Assembly (NCBI RefSeq): GCF_023155745.1
Contig: NZ_JAKNUS010000013.1
Coordinates: 18,112 to 82,111, forward strand
Source: Microbacterium kunmingense
Lineage (GTDB): Bacteria; Actinomycetota; Actinomycetes; Actinomycetales; Microbacteriaceae
Length of the DNA: 64,000 bases
Reading direction: 5' to 3'
Positions within the stretch are counted from its first letter, which is position 1, and the number at the start of each line of letters is the position of its first letter. A program made the translations under genes and the position numbers. Below, piece after piece: positions 9,042 through 17,704 of this stretch. The notes beneath the pieces are model-generated. The model saw only the letters and a program-made list of their open reading frames with translations, was not told where the DNA came from and ran no database searches.

Positions 9042-9422
9042 TCAGTCCCCGAAGAACGCGTTCGCGCGGCGGGTGTAGAGCAGGATCAGGCCGATGATCG
9101 CGGGGAGGGCGGAGAAGAAGCCCGTCCAGAACGTCTCGGCGCCGCCGATGATGAGCAGCACGGCGCTGACGATGTTCAGCACGAACACGATGGTGACGAC
9201 GAGGCGTGCGCCGGGGCTGCCGCGCAGCAGCCCGATGCTCACCGCGATGACGATGACGCCCAGCAGGATCGTGAGGATCGCGATCAGCACGAGGTTCAGC
9301 AGCGGTCCCTGACCGAGCGCGCCGCTGATCAGGATCAGCGCGCCGCCGAGGATGTTGAAGAATCCCGAGATCCACGCGAGCACCGCGACGATCGTGACGC
9401 CGAGGGGACGAGACGCGGCCAT
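9042..9422 (-). CDS. Four-helix membrane protein, unknown function
   Basis: A 126-residue integral membrane protein. The ATG at 9422 (MAASRPLGVTIVAVLAWISG) follows GGAGAA at good spacing; the longer upstream frame overlaps tsaB antisense and is unlikely. Four hydrophobic helices are visible, and the protein ends in YTRRANAFFGD. The pattern 'RPLGVTIVAVLAWISGFFNI' is typical of small DUF membrane proteins of Microbacteriaceae. It interrupts the tsaE / tsaB-rimI-tsaD group on the opposite strand. Function unknown. Confidence 0.8.
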   Translation of the reverse strand: MAASRPLGVTIVAVLAWISGFFNILGGALILISGALGQGPLLNLVLIAILTILLGVIVIAVSIGLLRGSPGARLVVTIVFVLNIVSAVLLIIGGAETFWTGFFSALPAIIGLILLYTRRANAFFGD

Positions 9423-9515
9423 GGCCTTCTCCTTCGCAGTTGCACACCGCTGCTGCCCACACCGTAGCGCCCCGCCCCGACCGGCGCCACGGCCCGCCGC
9501 GACTACCCTGGAGAC

Positions 9516-10154
9516 GTGATTCTCGGCATCGACACCTCCCTCGGCACCGCCGTCGCGGTGATCGAACCCGACGGTGTCGTCGCGGCTACCGCCGACAGCC
9601 CGAACCCGCTCGGGCACGCCGAGGCGATCGGGGATCTTCTCGCCCAGGTGCTCGACCCGGCCGTCGCGATCACGCACGTCGCCGTGGGCATGGGCCCGGG
9701 TCCTTTCACGGGGCTCCGCGTCGGCATCGCCGCCGCCCGCGCGTTCGCGCTCGGCCGCGGCATCCCGGTCCTCCCGGTACCGAGCCACGACGCCGCCGCG
9801 CTCGGACTGCTCCTGGCCGACACCGTCGCCGGAGCCGATGACACCGCACCCTTCGCCGTGGTCACCGACGCGCGCCGGCGGGAGTTCGCGTACTCCGTTT
9901 TCGAGGGGACGGATGACGACGGCCTGCCGATCCGCACGACCGGCCCCGCCCTCGCCCCCCGCGACGAGCTCGACGACCGTCTCGCCGCGCTCGGCGCGGC
10001 CCGCCGCGATGTGAGCGCGGTGCCGGCGGCGATGGTCGCGCTCGCGGCATCCCGGGCCCTGGCGGCGGGGCGCACGCTCGCGACATCCGAGCCCCTCTAT
10101 CTGCGCTCGCCCGACGTGACCCTCCCCGGGGCGCCGAAGAAGGTGACCGCGTGA
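9516..10154 (+). CDS. tsaB: tRNA threonylcarbamoyladenosine biosynthesis protein TsaB
   Basis: ASKHA-fold partner of TsaD in t6A synthesis. The 212-residue protein starts at GTG 9516 ([17 protein letters not shown]). The conserved [19 protein letters not shown] lies near residue 63. It lacks the metal-binding histidines of TsaD, as expected for the non-catalytic scaffold. It overlaps rimI by 4 bp (GTGA). Confidence 0.94.
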   Translation: MILGIDTSLGTAVAVIEPDGVVAATADSPNPLGHAEAIGDLLAQVLDPAVAITHVAVGMGPGPFTGLRVGIAAARAFALGRGIPVLPVPSHDAAALGLLLADTVAGADDTAPFAVVTDARRREFAYSVFEGTDDDGLPIRTTGPALAPRDELDDRLAALGAARRDVSAVPAAMVALAASRALAAGRTLATSEPLYLRSPDVTLPGAPKKVTA

Positions 10155-10621
10155 GCCTCCGCCCCGCGAGCGTCGACGACCTCGGCGCGATCATGGTGCT
10201 CGAGCGCGCCGCCTTCGGCGGCGACGCCTGGTCGGACGACGTCATGCGCGCAGAGCTCGCCTCGCCTCACACCTGGTACGTCGCCGCCGAGGACGAGGGT
10301 CTCCTGGTCGGGTACGCGGGCCTGCGGGCACCGGCGGGATCGAGGGATGCCGACGTGCAGACCATCGCCCTCGACGAGTCGGTGCGCGGGCGTGGCCTCG
10401 GGCGCGAGATCTTCCGGGCGCTGCTCGACGAGGCCCGCCGGCGCGGAGTGAGCGAGGTCTTCCTCGACGTGCGCGCCGACAACGAGCCCGCGCAGCGGCT
10501 GTACACCTCGGAGGGGTTCGAGCCGATCGGGCGTCGGCCCAACTACTACCCGGGCGAGGGAGTCGACGCGATCGTGATGCGGCTGCGGCTCGCCGCGGCG
10601 CGGGAAGGAGGCGCCGCGTGA
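10151..10621 (+). CDS. rimI: Ribosomal protein S18-alanine N-acetyltransferase
   Basis: GNAT acetyltransferase of 156 residues, homologous to RimI, which N-acetylates ribosomal protein S18 and possibly other proteins. The acetyl-CoA loop is visible as [15 protein letters not shown] near residue 78, followed by [20 protein letters not shown], the signature of RimI-type GNATs. Start and stop overlap tsaB and tsaD by 4 bp each, the common actinobacterial tsaB-rimI-tsaD arrangement. Confidence 0.92.
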   Translation: MSLRPASVDDLGAIMVLERAAFGGDAWSDDVMRAELASPHTWYVAAEDEGLLVGYAGLRAPAGSRDADVQTIALDESVRGRGLGREIFRALLDEARRRGVSEVFLDVRADNEPAQRLYTSEGFEPIGRRPNYYPGEGVDAIVMRLRLAAAREGGAA

Positions 10622-11724
10622 ACCGGCACGAGCCCCTCGTCCTCGGCATCGAGACGAGCTGCGACGAGACGGGGATCGGCATCGTCCGCGGGCGCACCCT
10701 GCTGTCGAACACCATCGCGAGCAGCATGGACGAGCACGCCCGCTATGGCGGGGTCGTCCCCGAGGTCGCAGCCCGCGCCCACCTCGAGGCGCTTCAGCCG
10801 GCGATCGAGGCGGCGCTCGCCGAGGCCGGCGTGAGCCTCGGCGAGCTCGACGCGGTCGCGGTGACATCCGGTCCGGGGCTCGCCGGGGCGCTCATGGTCG
10901 GGATCGGCGCGGCGAAGGGTCTCGCCGTCTCGCTCGGCAAGCCGCTCTACGCCGTCAATCACCTCGTGGGGCACATCGCCGCCGACATCCTCGACTCGGG
11001 AGCGGCGCAGGACGCCGGTCCCCTCGAATACCCGACCGTCGCGCTGCTCGTCAGCGGCGGGCACACCTCTCTTCTGCTGGTGCGCGACCTCACGAGCGAC
11101 GTCGAACTGCTCGGCGAGACCGTCGACGACGCCGCCGGCGAGGCTTTCGACAAGGTCGCACGGGTGCTCGGGCTGCCCTACCCCGGGGGTCCGGAGATCG
11201 ATCACGCCGCGGCATCCGGAAATCCCGCGGCGATCCCGTTCCCGCGCGGGCTCTCGCGGGCCTCCGACATGGCGGCGCACCGCTATGACTTCTCCTTCTC
11301 GGGGCTCAAGACCGCCGTCGCCCGATTCGTCGAGGCGAATCCCGAGATGCTGGCGGATGACGCCGGACGCGCCGACATCGCCGCATCGTTCCGTGAAGCG
11401 GTCGTCGACGTGCTGGTGACGAAGGCCCTCAACGCCTGCCGCGATCACGGGGTGCCGCGCCTGCTCCTCGGCGGCGGAGTGATCGCCAACCGGCGTCTGC
11501 GCGAGGTCGCGCTCGAGCGCGCGGCCGCGGCGGGGGTGGCGGTGCGCATTCCGCCCTTCTCGCTCTGCACCGACAACGGGGCGATGATCGCCGCGCTCGC
11601 CGCCGAGCTGATCGCCTCGGGCGCGGAGCCGTCGACCCTCGCGTTCGGGGCGGACTCGACGCTGCCGGTGACGGAGATCCAGGTGGCGGTGCCGGAAGCA
11701 GGCCCCGAAAGCGCGCGGTCATGA
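10618..11724 (+). CDS. tsaD: tRNA N6-adenosine threonylcarbamoyltransferase TsaD
   Basis: Catalytic subunit that transfers threonylcarbamoyl to A37 of tRNA. It has 368 residues. [14 protein letters not shown] is the N-terminal phosphate motif. The metal-binding histidines lie in HLEAL near residue 58 and in NHLVGHIAA near residue 115. [10 protein letters not shown] and [10 protein letters not shown] are the other ATP-site motifs. GTG start overlapping rimI; its stop overlaps the ATG of the following gene. Confidence 0.96.
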   Translation: MNRHEPLVLGIETSCDETGIGIVRGRTLLSNTIASSMDEHARYGGVVPEVAARAHLEALQPAIEAALAEAGVSLGELDAVAVTSGPGLAGALMVGIGAAKGLAVSLGKPLYAVNHLVGHIAADILDSGAAQDAGPLEYPTVALLVSGGHTSLLLVRDLTSDVELLGETVDDAAGEAFDKVARVLGLPYPGGPEIDHAAASGNPAAIPFPRGLSRASDMAAHRYDFSFSGLKTAVARFVEANPEMLADDAGRADIAASFREAVVDVLVTKALNACRDHGVPRLLLGGGVIANRRLREVALERAAAAGVAVRIPPFSLCTDNGAMIAALAAELIASGAEPSTLAFGADSTLPVTEIQVAVPEAGPESARS

Positions 11725-12179
11725 CCACCCCCGAGCCCTCCGCGCCGGGCACCCCCCGCATCGAGCCGCCGACCGACGACGTCGCCCCGGTCGGCGAGGA
11801 GTCGGTGCTCCCCGGACACCACCGCGGCGGCTTCCACCGACCGCCGACCGCGCCGGTCGACGTCGCGGTGACAGCCACCGGCCCGAGCCCCGACCCCGAA
11901 CCCCTCGTCCTGTGGGCGCCCCGGGAGGACCCGCCGCCGCGCGCCGCTCTTGCCGCGTGGGGGCTTTTCTTCTCGGTGGTCGGGCTTGTGGTGTCGCTCT
12001 TCGTCGGCTGGGGGTTCCTCCTCGGGCTCGTCGGCGTGGTGACCGGCATCGTGGCGCTCTTCCGCCCCCTCGAGAGCCGCCGCATGGCCGGATGGGCGAT
12101 CGCCCTCGGCATCCTCTCCCTCGTCTACAGCGCCGGGTGGCTGTGGTTCGCGGCGACGCAGGCGGAGATCTTCGCCTGA
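11721..12179 (+). CDS. Proline-rich membrane protein (DUF4190-like)
   Basis: A 152-residue protein whose ATG overlaps the tsaD stop. The first 75 residues are Pro/Thr-rich, soluble and disordered. They are followed by two or three helices around [30 protein letters not shown] and [20 protein letters not shown]. The layout (disordered cytosolic head, then a short helical hairpin with a GVVTGIVAL motif) is that of DUF4190-type proteins. Cotranscription with tsaB-rimI-tsaD is likely, but no functional link is known. Confidence 0.8.
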   Translation: MTTPEPSAPGTPRIEPPTDDVAPVGEESVLPGHHRGGFHRPPTAPVDVAVTATGPSPDPEPLVLWAPREDPPPRAALAAWGLFFSVVGLVVSLFVGWGFLLGLVGVVTGIVALFRPLESRRMAGWAIALGILSLVYSAGWLWFAATQAEIFA

Positions 12180-12193
12180 CTCGGGGTGCCGAC

Positions 12194-13411
12194 TTAGGCG
12201 GAGGCGGCCGGCAGCCGGTCGGCGAGGATCGCCATCCGCGCGCCGGCGACCCGCGTCAGGATCAGCGTCGCCTCGCCGTCACCCCGGAGCTTGAGCTTCG
12301 TGCGGAGCGCCGCGGGGTCGACATCCACGCCCCGCTTCTTGATCTCCAGGCGTCCGATCCCGCGCTCGCGCAGGGCCGCACCGAGCTTCCGGATGTCGGT
12401 GGGCAGCGTCTCACGCACCCGGAACGTCGCGACGAACGGGCTCGTGAGCTCGGTGTCGGAGGTGAGGTAGGCGACGCGGTCGGCAAGCATGCCGGCGCCG
12501 AGCGCCCGGGCGACTTCGCCGATGAGGCGGGCGCGAATGACAGCGCCATCGGGCTCGTGGATGTACGCGCCGAGCGGCCGCACCGGCTCGTCGGGGCAGT
12601 CATCGGGCGCCGTGAGCTCCACCGCCGAGGTGCCCCGGAGCACGAGCGCCGCCCGCCGCACCCCCTCCCGCGCGAGCGCGCCCGACCACAGCACCAGTTC
12701 GATCGTCGACCCGTCAGCGCTCACCCACTGCGCCTCGACGTCGTCAGGAATGAGGTCGCGGTCCATGCCCGGCCCGAGCTTCACGCCGGCGGGGTGGCGA
12801 GAGGCGAGGTCGAACACCCAGTCGAGCGGCGGCGACCACTCGGAGGAGGCTGTGCGGGTCGTGTCGCCGTGCCCGGCCGTGCGGCGGGCGGGGTCGAGCC
12901 AGAAGGCATCCGGGTTTCCCAGGGCCGGGAGATCGGATGCCGCGGCCTCCGCCGTCGCATGACGCACCGTCACCAGGTCGCCGAACGGTGCGAGGTTGTA
13001 GGCGGCGATCGCGGCGGTGACCTCGTCGGCGTCGACGGCGGCCACCCGGAGGCCGAGGGCGGCGAAGCCCATCGCATCGCCGCCGATCCCGCAGCCGAGG
13101 TCGGCGACCGAGGTCATGCCCGCGGCGCGGAAGCGGTGTGCGTGATGCGCGGCGACCGACAGGCGCGTGGCCTGCTCCAGGCCCGCGCGGGTGAAGAGCA
13201 TGCCCGTGGCGAAGTCGCCGAATTTCGCCTCCGCCTTCTGCCGGAGCCGCGCCTGACCGACGACGGCCGACACGAGGTCGGGGGAGTGACCGGCCTTCCG
13301 GAGCCGGGTGACCGCGGCCGCGACATCCGCCGTCGTCTCGACCGGATCCGTGGCGTCGAGAAGCCGCAGTCCCTCGGGGGTGAGAAGGGCGGTCAGCTCG
13401 GCCGTGTCCAC
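12194..13411 (-). CDS. SAM-dependent methyltransferase-like protein with C-terminal THUMP-like domain
   Basis: A 405-residue protein. Residues about 20-70 are helical; a class I methyltransferase fold follows, with motif I VADLGCGIGGDAMGFA near residue 103, acidic motif II VAAVDADEV, and an NPDAFWLDPARR motif IV-like segment. The last 70 residues (LEIKKRGVDVDPAALR region) match the THUMP-like C-terminal domain. The substrate is not established; an RNA is plausible from the THUMP-like part. It converges with the tsaD operon, leaving 14 bp between stops. Confidence 0.87.
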   Translation of the reverse strand: MDTAELTALLTPEGLRLLDATDPVETTADVAAAVTRLRKAGHSPDLVSAVVGQARLRQKAEAKFGDFATGMLFTRAGLEQATRLSVAAHHAHRFRAAGMTSVADLGCGIGGDAMGFAALGLRVAAVDADEVTAAIAAYNLAPFGDLVTVRHATAEAAASDLPALGNPDAFWLDPARRTAGHGDTTRTASSEWSPPLDWVFDLASRHPAGVKLGPGMDRDLIPDDVEAQWVSADGSTIELVLWSGALAREGVRRAALVLRGTSAVELTAPDDCPDEPVRPLGAYIHEPDGAVIRARLIGEVARALGAGMLADRVAYLTSDTELTSPFVATFRVRETLPTDIRKLGAALRERGIGRLEIKKRGVDVDPAALRTKLKLRGDGEATLILTRVAGARMAILADRLPAASA

Positions 13412-13458
13412 TCCGCAAGCCTAGGCGGGGCCCCGCACCGAACCCCCTATTCCCCAAT

Positions 13459-13508
13459 CGGACCCCTAGGGGGATCCCGAAAGGCTCCGGGGTGATCCCG
13501 GATGCCGG
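13459..13508 (+). promoter_or_regulatory. Conserved palindromic upstream block, copy A
   Basis: About 50 bp starting CGGACCCCTAGGGGGATCCC are nearly identical to 14628-14677, and both blocks lie about 65-70 bp upstream of the Asn-rich protein genes. The centre CCCCTAGGGG is palindromic and is followed by GATCCC twice. A related but diverged block lies upstream of the iniB-like gene. It is a candidate operator for the LuxR-type regulator at 20946-23480; that link is inference. Downstream, both copies share a leader (AAGGCCGCAGAGGTTT) that includes the ribosome binding region. Confidence 0.5.
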
Positions 13509-13573
13509 AGTCTTGACCTCGGGCGGACACTGAGGGGGCAAGGCCGCAGAGGTTTTACGAAAGGGACGGACTC

Positions 13574-14476
13574 ATGGCAGTCGACAACAACGGCAATAGC
13601 GGGTTCATCATCAACGACAGCTTGCTTGTCGACGACTCGGTGAACGACTCGGGCAACGGCAACAGCCTCGCCTCGGGGAACTCCGCATTCTCGGGCAACA
13701 CCGCGTTCTCCGACAACACCTACACCGACAACTCGGTCGTCGACGGCTCGACGAACAACTCGGACAACACCGACGTGGCCGTCGATGTCGCGATCGGCTC
13801 CGGCAACACGTCGACCGTGGATGACTCGGACAACTCGTGGAACGACTACTCGGACAACAACTCGCACAACGACTACGAGGACTCGAACAACGACTACACG
13901 GACTCGTTCAACGACTACACGCTGATCGACCGCTCGGTCGCCGTCGGCGTCCGTCAGTACAACACGAACGTCAACAACAACTACGACTTCGGCGGCGCAG
14001 CGGCCGGTGGCGCGGCGGCGGCAGCCGGCGGCGGGCACTTCTCGCTGGACAACCGCACGACGGTCGTGGACCAGTCGGTGAACCAGAACATCGAGGCCGA
14101 CGGCCCCGTGTTCCAGGCGTTCGGGCAGTCGGCGAACGTCGCCTCGGGTGACGGCTCGGTCGCCGCCGGTGACGACGCCATCGTCGACAACTCGCAGACC
14201 GCCATCAGCATCGGCGACATCTCGGCGTTCAACACCACGTACGACGTCGCGATCACCGACTCCTTCAACGAGGAGTGGAACTTCGAGTCGAACAACTACA
14301 GCATCGACATCGACGACTCCGGCAACTCGTGGACCGAGACCAACGAGCTCAACGTGGGCATCGACGGCTCCTTCAACGACTACGCCAGCTGGACGGAGAC
14401 GAACGACGTCAGCTTCGAGAACAGCGGCAACATCGGTTCGCCGTTCGGCATCGCCGGCAACGAGCTCGACTTCTGA
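13574..14476 (+). CDS. Asn/Asp/Ser-rich repetitive protein 1 of an Ini-like locus
   Basis: A 300-residue, strongly acidic, low-complexity protein with no Lys, no Cys and only three Arg (120, 127, 161). Residues 1-120 and 220-285 consist of short Asn/Asp/Ser units such as NDSGNGNS and TDSFNDY; around 101-115 a 7-residue period is visible (EDSNNDY, TDSFNDY). A Gly/Ala stretch (140-153) precedes a core at 159-220 (VVDQSVNQNI, GQSANVASGDGSVAAGDDA) shared with the paralogue at 14743 and the IniB-like protein at 20108. No signal peptide or membrane helix is seen. RBS GAAAGGGACGG lies before the ATG. It is a single-gene transcript bounded by a conserved upstream block and a strong terminator. Function unknown; its position beside dynamin-like GTPases suggests a role comparable to IniB. 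Confidence 0.9.
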   Translation: MAVDNNGNSGFIINDSLLVDDSVNDSGNGNSLASGNSAFSGNTAFSDNTYTDNSVVDGSTNNSDNTDVAVDVAIGSGNTSTVDDSDNSWNDYSDNNSHNDYEDSNNDYTDSFNDYTLIDRSVAVGVRQYNTNVNNNYDFGGAAAGGAAAAAGGGHFSLDNRTTVVDQSVNQNIEADGPVFQAFGQSANVASGDGSVAAGDDAIVDNSQTAISIGDISAFNTTYDVAITDSFNEEWNFESNNYSIDIDDSGNSWTETNELNVGIDGSFNDYASWTETNDVSFENSGNIGSPFGIAGNELDF

Positions 14477-14503
14477 GTCGAACCGTCTCGCCGAGACAGC
14501 CAC

Positions 14504-14549
14504 CCGTGCCCGGTCACCCCTTCGGGGGTGACCGGGCACGGTGCATTTT
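14504..14549 (+). terminator. Intrinsic terminator of repetitive protein gene 1
   Basis: A perfect 17-bp stem, CCGTGCCCGGTCACCCC (14504-14520) with TTCG loop and its complement (14525-14541), is followed by TGCATTTT. The same architecture and the flank GGTGCATTT recur after the paralogous gene. Confidence 0.9.
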
Positions 14550-14627
14550 CGGGCGTCGCGCAGGAGCTGCGGCACCCGAAATCGGCCGGAGGGGGCTCAC
14601 CACGGGCCCAGCCCCCGAAACCCCCTT

Positions 14628-14677
14628 CGGACCCCTAGGGGGATCCCGAAACGCTCCGGGGTGATCCCGGATGCCGG
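14628..14677 (+). promoter_or_regulatory. Conserved palindromic upstream block, copy B
   Basis: Near-identical copy of 13459-13508, including CCCCTAGGGGGATCCC and GGGGTGATCCCGGATGCCGG, 66 bp upstream of the second Asn-rich gene. The 1,169-bp spacing between the copies equals the duplicated gene unit. Candidate operator or promoter element; the binding protein is not known. Confidence 0.5.
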
Positions 14678-14742
14678 GGAGGGGCCGGCCGACCACACTG
14701 AGATAAGCAAGGCCGCAGAGGTTTCATGAAAGGGACGGGCAC

Positions 14743-15663
14743 ATGGCTTTCGACAACAACCTGAACGAGGGCGTCATCGTCAATGACAGCGCCCTTCTGG
14801 ACGACTCGGTGAACGACTCGTTCAACGACAACAAGGCGTTCTCCGACAACAAGCTCGCGTCGGACAACACCATCGGGTCGGGCAACTCCTACACCGACGA
14901 GTCCTTCACCGACGAGTCCACCAACGACTCGAACAACACCGCCGTCGACGTCGACGTCGACTTCTTGTCGAACAACACGAGCACCGTCGACAGCTCCGAC
15001 AACTCGACGAACGACTACTCGGACAACGACTCGTTTAACGACTACGACGAGTCGTTCAACAACTACGACAACTCGTTCAACGACATCACGGTCGTCGACC
15101 GCTCCGTGAACGTGGGCATGCGCCAGTACAACACCAACGTCGGCAACGACTACAACTTCGCCGGTGCTGCCGGCGGCGGTGGCCTGGCGGCGGCGAAGCT
15201 CGCCGGTGGCGGCGCGGGCGGACACTTCTCGGTGGACAACCGCACCACGGTCGTCGACCAGTCGGTGAACCAGAACATCGAGTCCGAGGGCGGGGTCGCT
15301 CAGATCTTCGGTCAGAGCGCCAACGTCGCCTCCGGTGACAGCTCGGTCGCCGCCGGTGGCGACGCCTGGGTCGACAACTCGCAGACGGCCATCAGCGTCG
15401 GCGACGTGTCGATCGGGAACGAGTGGTACAGCTTCTCGGCCGACAACTCGTTCAACACGGACGTCAGCTACACCGAGAACAACTACAGCATCGACATCGA
15501 CGACTCGTTCAACTCCTTCGAGCAGAACAACTCGATCGACGTGGACGTCTTCGACTCGTTCAACGACGACTTCAGCTACACGGAGAACAACAGCGTCGAC
15601 TGGGAGAACAGCGGCAACTTCTTCTCCCCGGGCGGCATCGCCGGCAACGACGTCGATCTGTGA
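14743..15663 (+). CDS. Asn/Asp/Ser-rich repetitive protein 2 of an Ini-like locus
   Basis: A 306-residue paralogue of the preceding protein, colinear throughout. It opens MAFDNNLNEG and has repeats of DSFNDY type with a clear 7-residue period at 96-115 (SFNDYDE, SFNNYDN, SFNDITV). A Gly/Ala-rich linker (140-160) is followed by the shared core at 165-226 with VVDQSVNQNI and SANVASGDSSVAAG. It has very few basic residues (three Lys, three Arg). Both proteins end NSGN...GIAGN(E/D)(L/V)D. No signal peptide is visible. Leader and RBS match the first gene, and its own hairpin terminator follows. The DNA outside the repeats is as GC-rich as its surroundings, so there is no sign of recent transfer. 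Confidence 0.9.
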   Translation: MAFDNNLNEGVIVNDSALLDDSVNDSFNDNKAFSDNKLASDNTIGSGNSYTDESFTDESTNDSNNTAVDVDVDFLSNNTSTVDSSDNSTNDYSDNDSFNDYDESFNNYDNSFNDITVVDRSVNVGMRQYNTNVGNDYNFAGAAGGGGLAAAKLAGGGAGGHFSVDNRTTVVDQSVNQNIESEGGVAQIFGQSANVASGDSSVAAGGDAWVDNSQTAISVGDVSIGNEWYSFSADNSFNTDVSYTENNYSIDIDDSFNSFEQNNSIDVDVFDSFNDDFSYTENNSVDWENSGNFFSPGGIAGNDVDL

Positions 15664-15690
15664 TCTGAGGCGTTCGCACTGAGATACCAT

Positions 15691-15735
15691 CCTTGCCCGG
15701 CCACCCCCTCGGGGGCGGCCGGGCAAGGTGCATTT
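15691..15735 (+). terminator. Intrinsic terminator of repetitive protein gene 2
   Basis: A 17-bp stem (15691-15707 with 15712-15728) with one mismatch and a CTCG loop, followed by GGTGCATTT as after gene 1. It separates the repetitive-protein transcript from the dynamin operon. Confidence 0.85.
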
Positions 15736-15817
15736 GCCGGGTGCCCTCGCGGGTTCTCGGGTGAGCGGGTTTGGCGTAGCGTGTGTCGAGGGGACGCACG
15801 ACCGAGGGGGAGAGTAC

Positions 15818-17704
15818 GTGGCGGATAACGCAGCCGGGCAGCAGGGACGCGCAGTCGAGGCCTCAGGGCCGTCGCCGACGGAAGCCGGACAGAAGCTGGT
15901 TCCACTGGTCGACAGCGTCGGGGGCCTCGCCGTCGCATCGGGACGCGTCGACCTCGCCGATCGCCTCAACCACACCCGGGAGCGGCTCCTCGACCCGAAC
16001 GTCCGCGTCATCGTCGTGGGCGAGTTCAAGAAGGGCAAGAGCAAGCTCATCAACGCCCTCGTGAACGCGCCCATCTGCCCGGTGGACGACGACGTCGCCA
16101 CCAGCGTCCCGACGGCGGTCGGCTACTCCGAGACGCCGCAGGCGTGGGTCGTGCAGGCGAAGAAGGGCGACCAGCCCGGCGAGATCGAGAAGATCCCGAT
16201 TCCCCTCGAGGGCCTCGCGGAGTACGTCTCCGAGAAGGGCAATCCGCAGAACGAGCGGCAGATCCTCAGCGCCGAGGTGATGCTGCCCCGCGAGCTCCTC
16301 AAGGGCGGCCTCCGCCTCGTCGACTCCCCGGGCGTCGGCGGGCTCGACTCCACCAACGCCCTGACGACTCTGGCAGCCCTCTCGACCGCCCACGCGGTGC
16401 TGCTCGTGTCGGACGCCTCGCAGGAGTACACCGAGCCGGAGGTCCAGTTCCTCAAGCATGCGATGCGCGTGTCGCCGAACGTCGCCGCGGTGATCTCCAA
16501 GACCGACCTCTACCCCCAGTGGCGCGACATCGAGCAGATCGATCGCGGCCACCTCGGCGACGTCGGGGATGTGCCGGTCTTCTCCGTCTCGAGCGACCTC
16601 CGCCTCCTCGCCGCCGAGCTGCAGGACCGGGAGCTCAATGACGAGTCCGGCTTCCCGAAGCTGGTGTCGCACCTGCGCCGCGATGTCCTCGGCCGGGCCG
16701 AGGACATCCATGCCCGCTCCGCTGTCCACGACCTCATCTCCGTCGTCGACCAGATGCAGATGTCGCTCAGCACGGAGCTGAACGCGATCCTCCACCCGGA
16801 GGATACCCCGCGCATGATCGCGCAGCTCGAGGACGCCAAGGCCCGCGCGGAGGAGTTCCGCGGCCGGTCGTCCCGCTGGCAGACGGCGCTCAGCGACGGC
16901 GTCGCCGACCTCATCTCCGACATGGAGCACGACCTCCGCGACCGCCTCCGGCGCGTGCAGCGCGAGGCGGAGAGCGCCATCGACGAGGGCGACCCCGGGC
17001 CGATCTGGGACCAGTTCACCGAATGGCTCGACCAGCGCGTCTCCGCTGCCGTGTCGGAGACGTTCGTCTGGACCGATGAGCGCTCCCGCTGGCTCTGCGA
17101 GGAGGTCGCCGATCTCTTCATGGAGGGCGAGACCGAGATCCCCATGGTCTACGTCGCCGACACCAACGGCCTTCTCGACCCCATCGATTCGATCGCCGGC
17201 CTCGACTCCGGGCAGATGGGCGCCGCCGAGAAGATCTTCATCGGGGTGCGCGGCTCCTACGGCGGTGTGCTCATGGTGGGGCTGGCGACGGGACTCATCG
17301 GCCTGTCGCTCATCAACCCCCTCTCGCTCCTCGCGGGCGTGCTCGTGGGCCGCCGCGCCTACCGCGAGGACATGGGGAACCGCCTCTCGCGTCGCCGCTT
17401 CGAGGCCAAGAACATCGTCCGCCGGCACATCGACGAGGTCACCTTCCAGGTCGGCAAGCAGCTTCGCGACCGCCTGCGGCTCGTCCAGCGCGCCGCGCGC
17501 GACCACTTCGGCGCCATCGCGGACGAGCTCCACCGCTCCCTCTCCGAGGCGGTCCTCGCCGCGAAGCAGGCCGCCGGGTCGTTCTCGGCGAACCAGGACG
17601 ACCGTGTGAAGCAGCTGCAGCAGCAGATCGCCCAGATCGAGGCGCTGCGCGCCAAGATCCCCGTCCTGCCGGCGGTCAAGCAGATGGAGGCCGCGCGACG
17701 GTGA
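15818..17704 (+). CDS. iniA: IniA-like dynamin-family GTPase
   Basis: Bacterial dynamin-like protein of 628 residues (mycobacterial IniA is of similar length, about 640), expected to bind and remodel membranes by GTP hydrolysis. G1 is GEFKKGKSK (residues 68-76), G3 is DSPG (169-172) and G4 is SKTD (227-230). Helical stalk segments follow, and a hydrophobic paddle lies at about 473-510 (VLMVGLATGLIGLSLINPLS). GTG start at 15818 after GAGGGGGAG; the longer upstream frame has no RBS. Its stop overlaps the start of the second GTPase gene by 4 bp, as expected for partner dynamins. The name rests on domain order, size and locus content (IniB-like protein and large LuxR regulator nearby). Confidence 0.85.
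   Translation: MADNAAGQQGRAVEASGPSPTEAGQKLVPLVDSVGGLAVASGRVDLADRLNHTRERLLDPNVRVIVVGEFKKGKSKLINALVNAPICPVDDDVATSVPTAVGYSETPQAWVVQAKKGDQPGEIEKIPIPLEGLAEYVSEKGNPQNERQILSAEVMLPRELLKGGLRLVDSPGVGGLDSTNALTTLAALSTAHAVLLVSDASQEYTEPEVQFLKHAMRVSPNVAAVISKTDLYPQWRDIEQIDRGHLGDVGDVPVFSVSSDLRLLAAELQDRELNDESGFPKLVSHLRRDVLGRAEDIHARSAVHDLISVVDQMQMSLSTELNAILHPEDTPRMIAQLEDAKARAEEFRGRSSRWQTALSDGVADLISDMEHDLRDRLRRVQREAESAIDEGDPGPIWDQFTEWLDQRVSAAVSETFVWTDERSRWLCEEVADLFMEGETEIPMVYVADTNGLLDPIDSIAGLDSGQMGAAEKIFIGVRGSYGGVLMVGLATGLIGLSLINPLSLLAGVLVGRRAYREDMGNRLSRRRFEAKNIVRRHIDEVTFQVGKQLRDRLRLVQRAARDHFGAIADELHRSLSEAVLAAKQAAGSFSANQDDRVKQLQQQIAQIEALRAKIPVLPAVKQMEAARR

Noticed and set aside
15728..15817. Longer N-terminus for the IniA-like GTPase
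   Set aside because: It starts within the terminator flank of the preceding gene and has no RBS. GTG 15818 has GAGGGGGAG in front.
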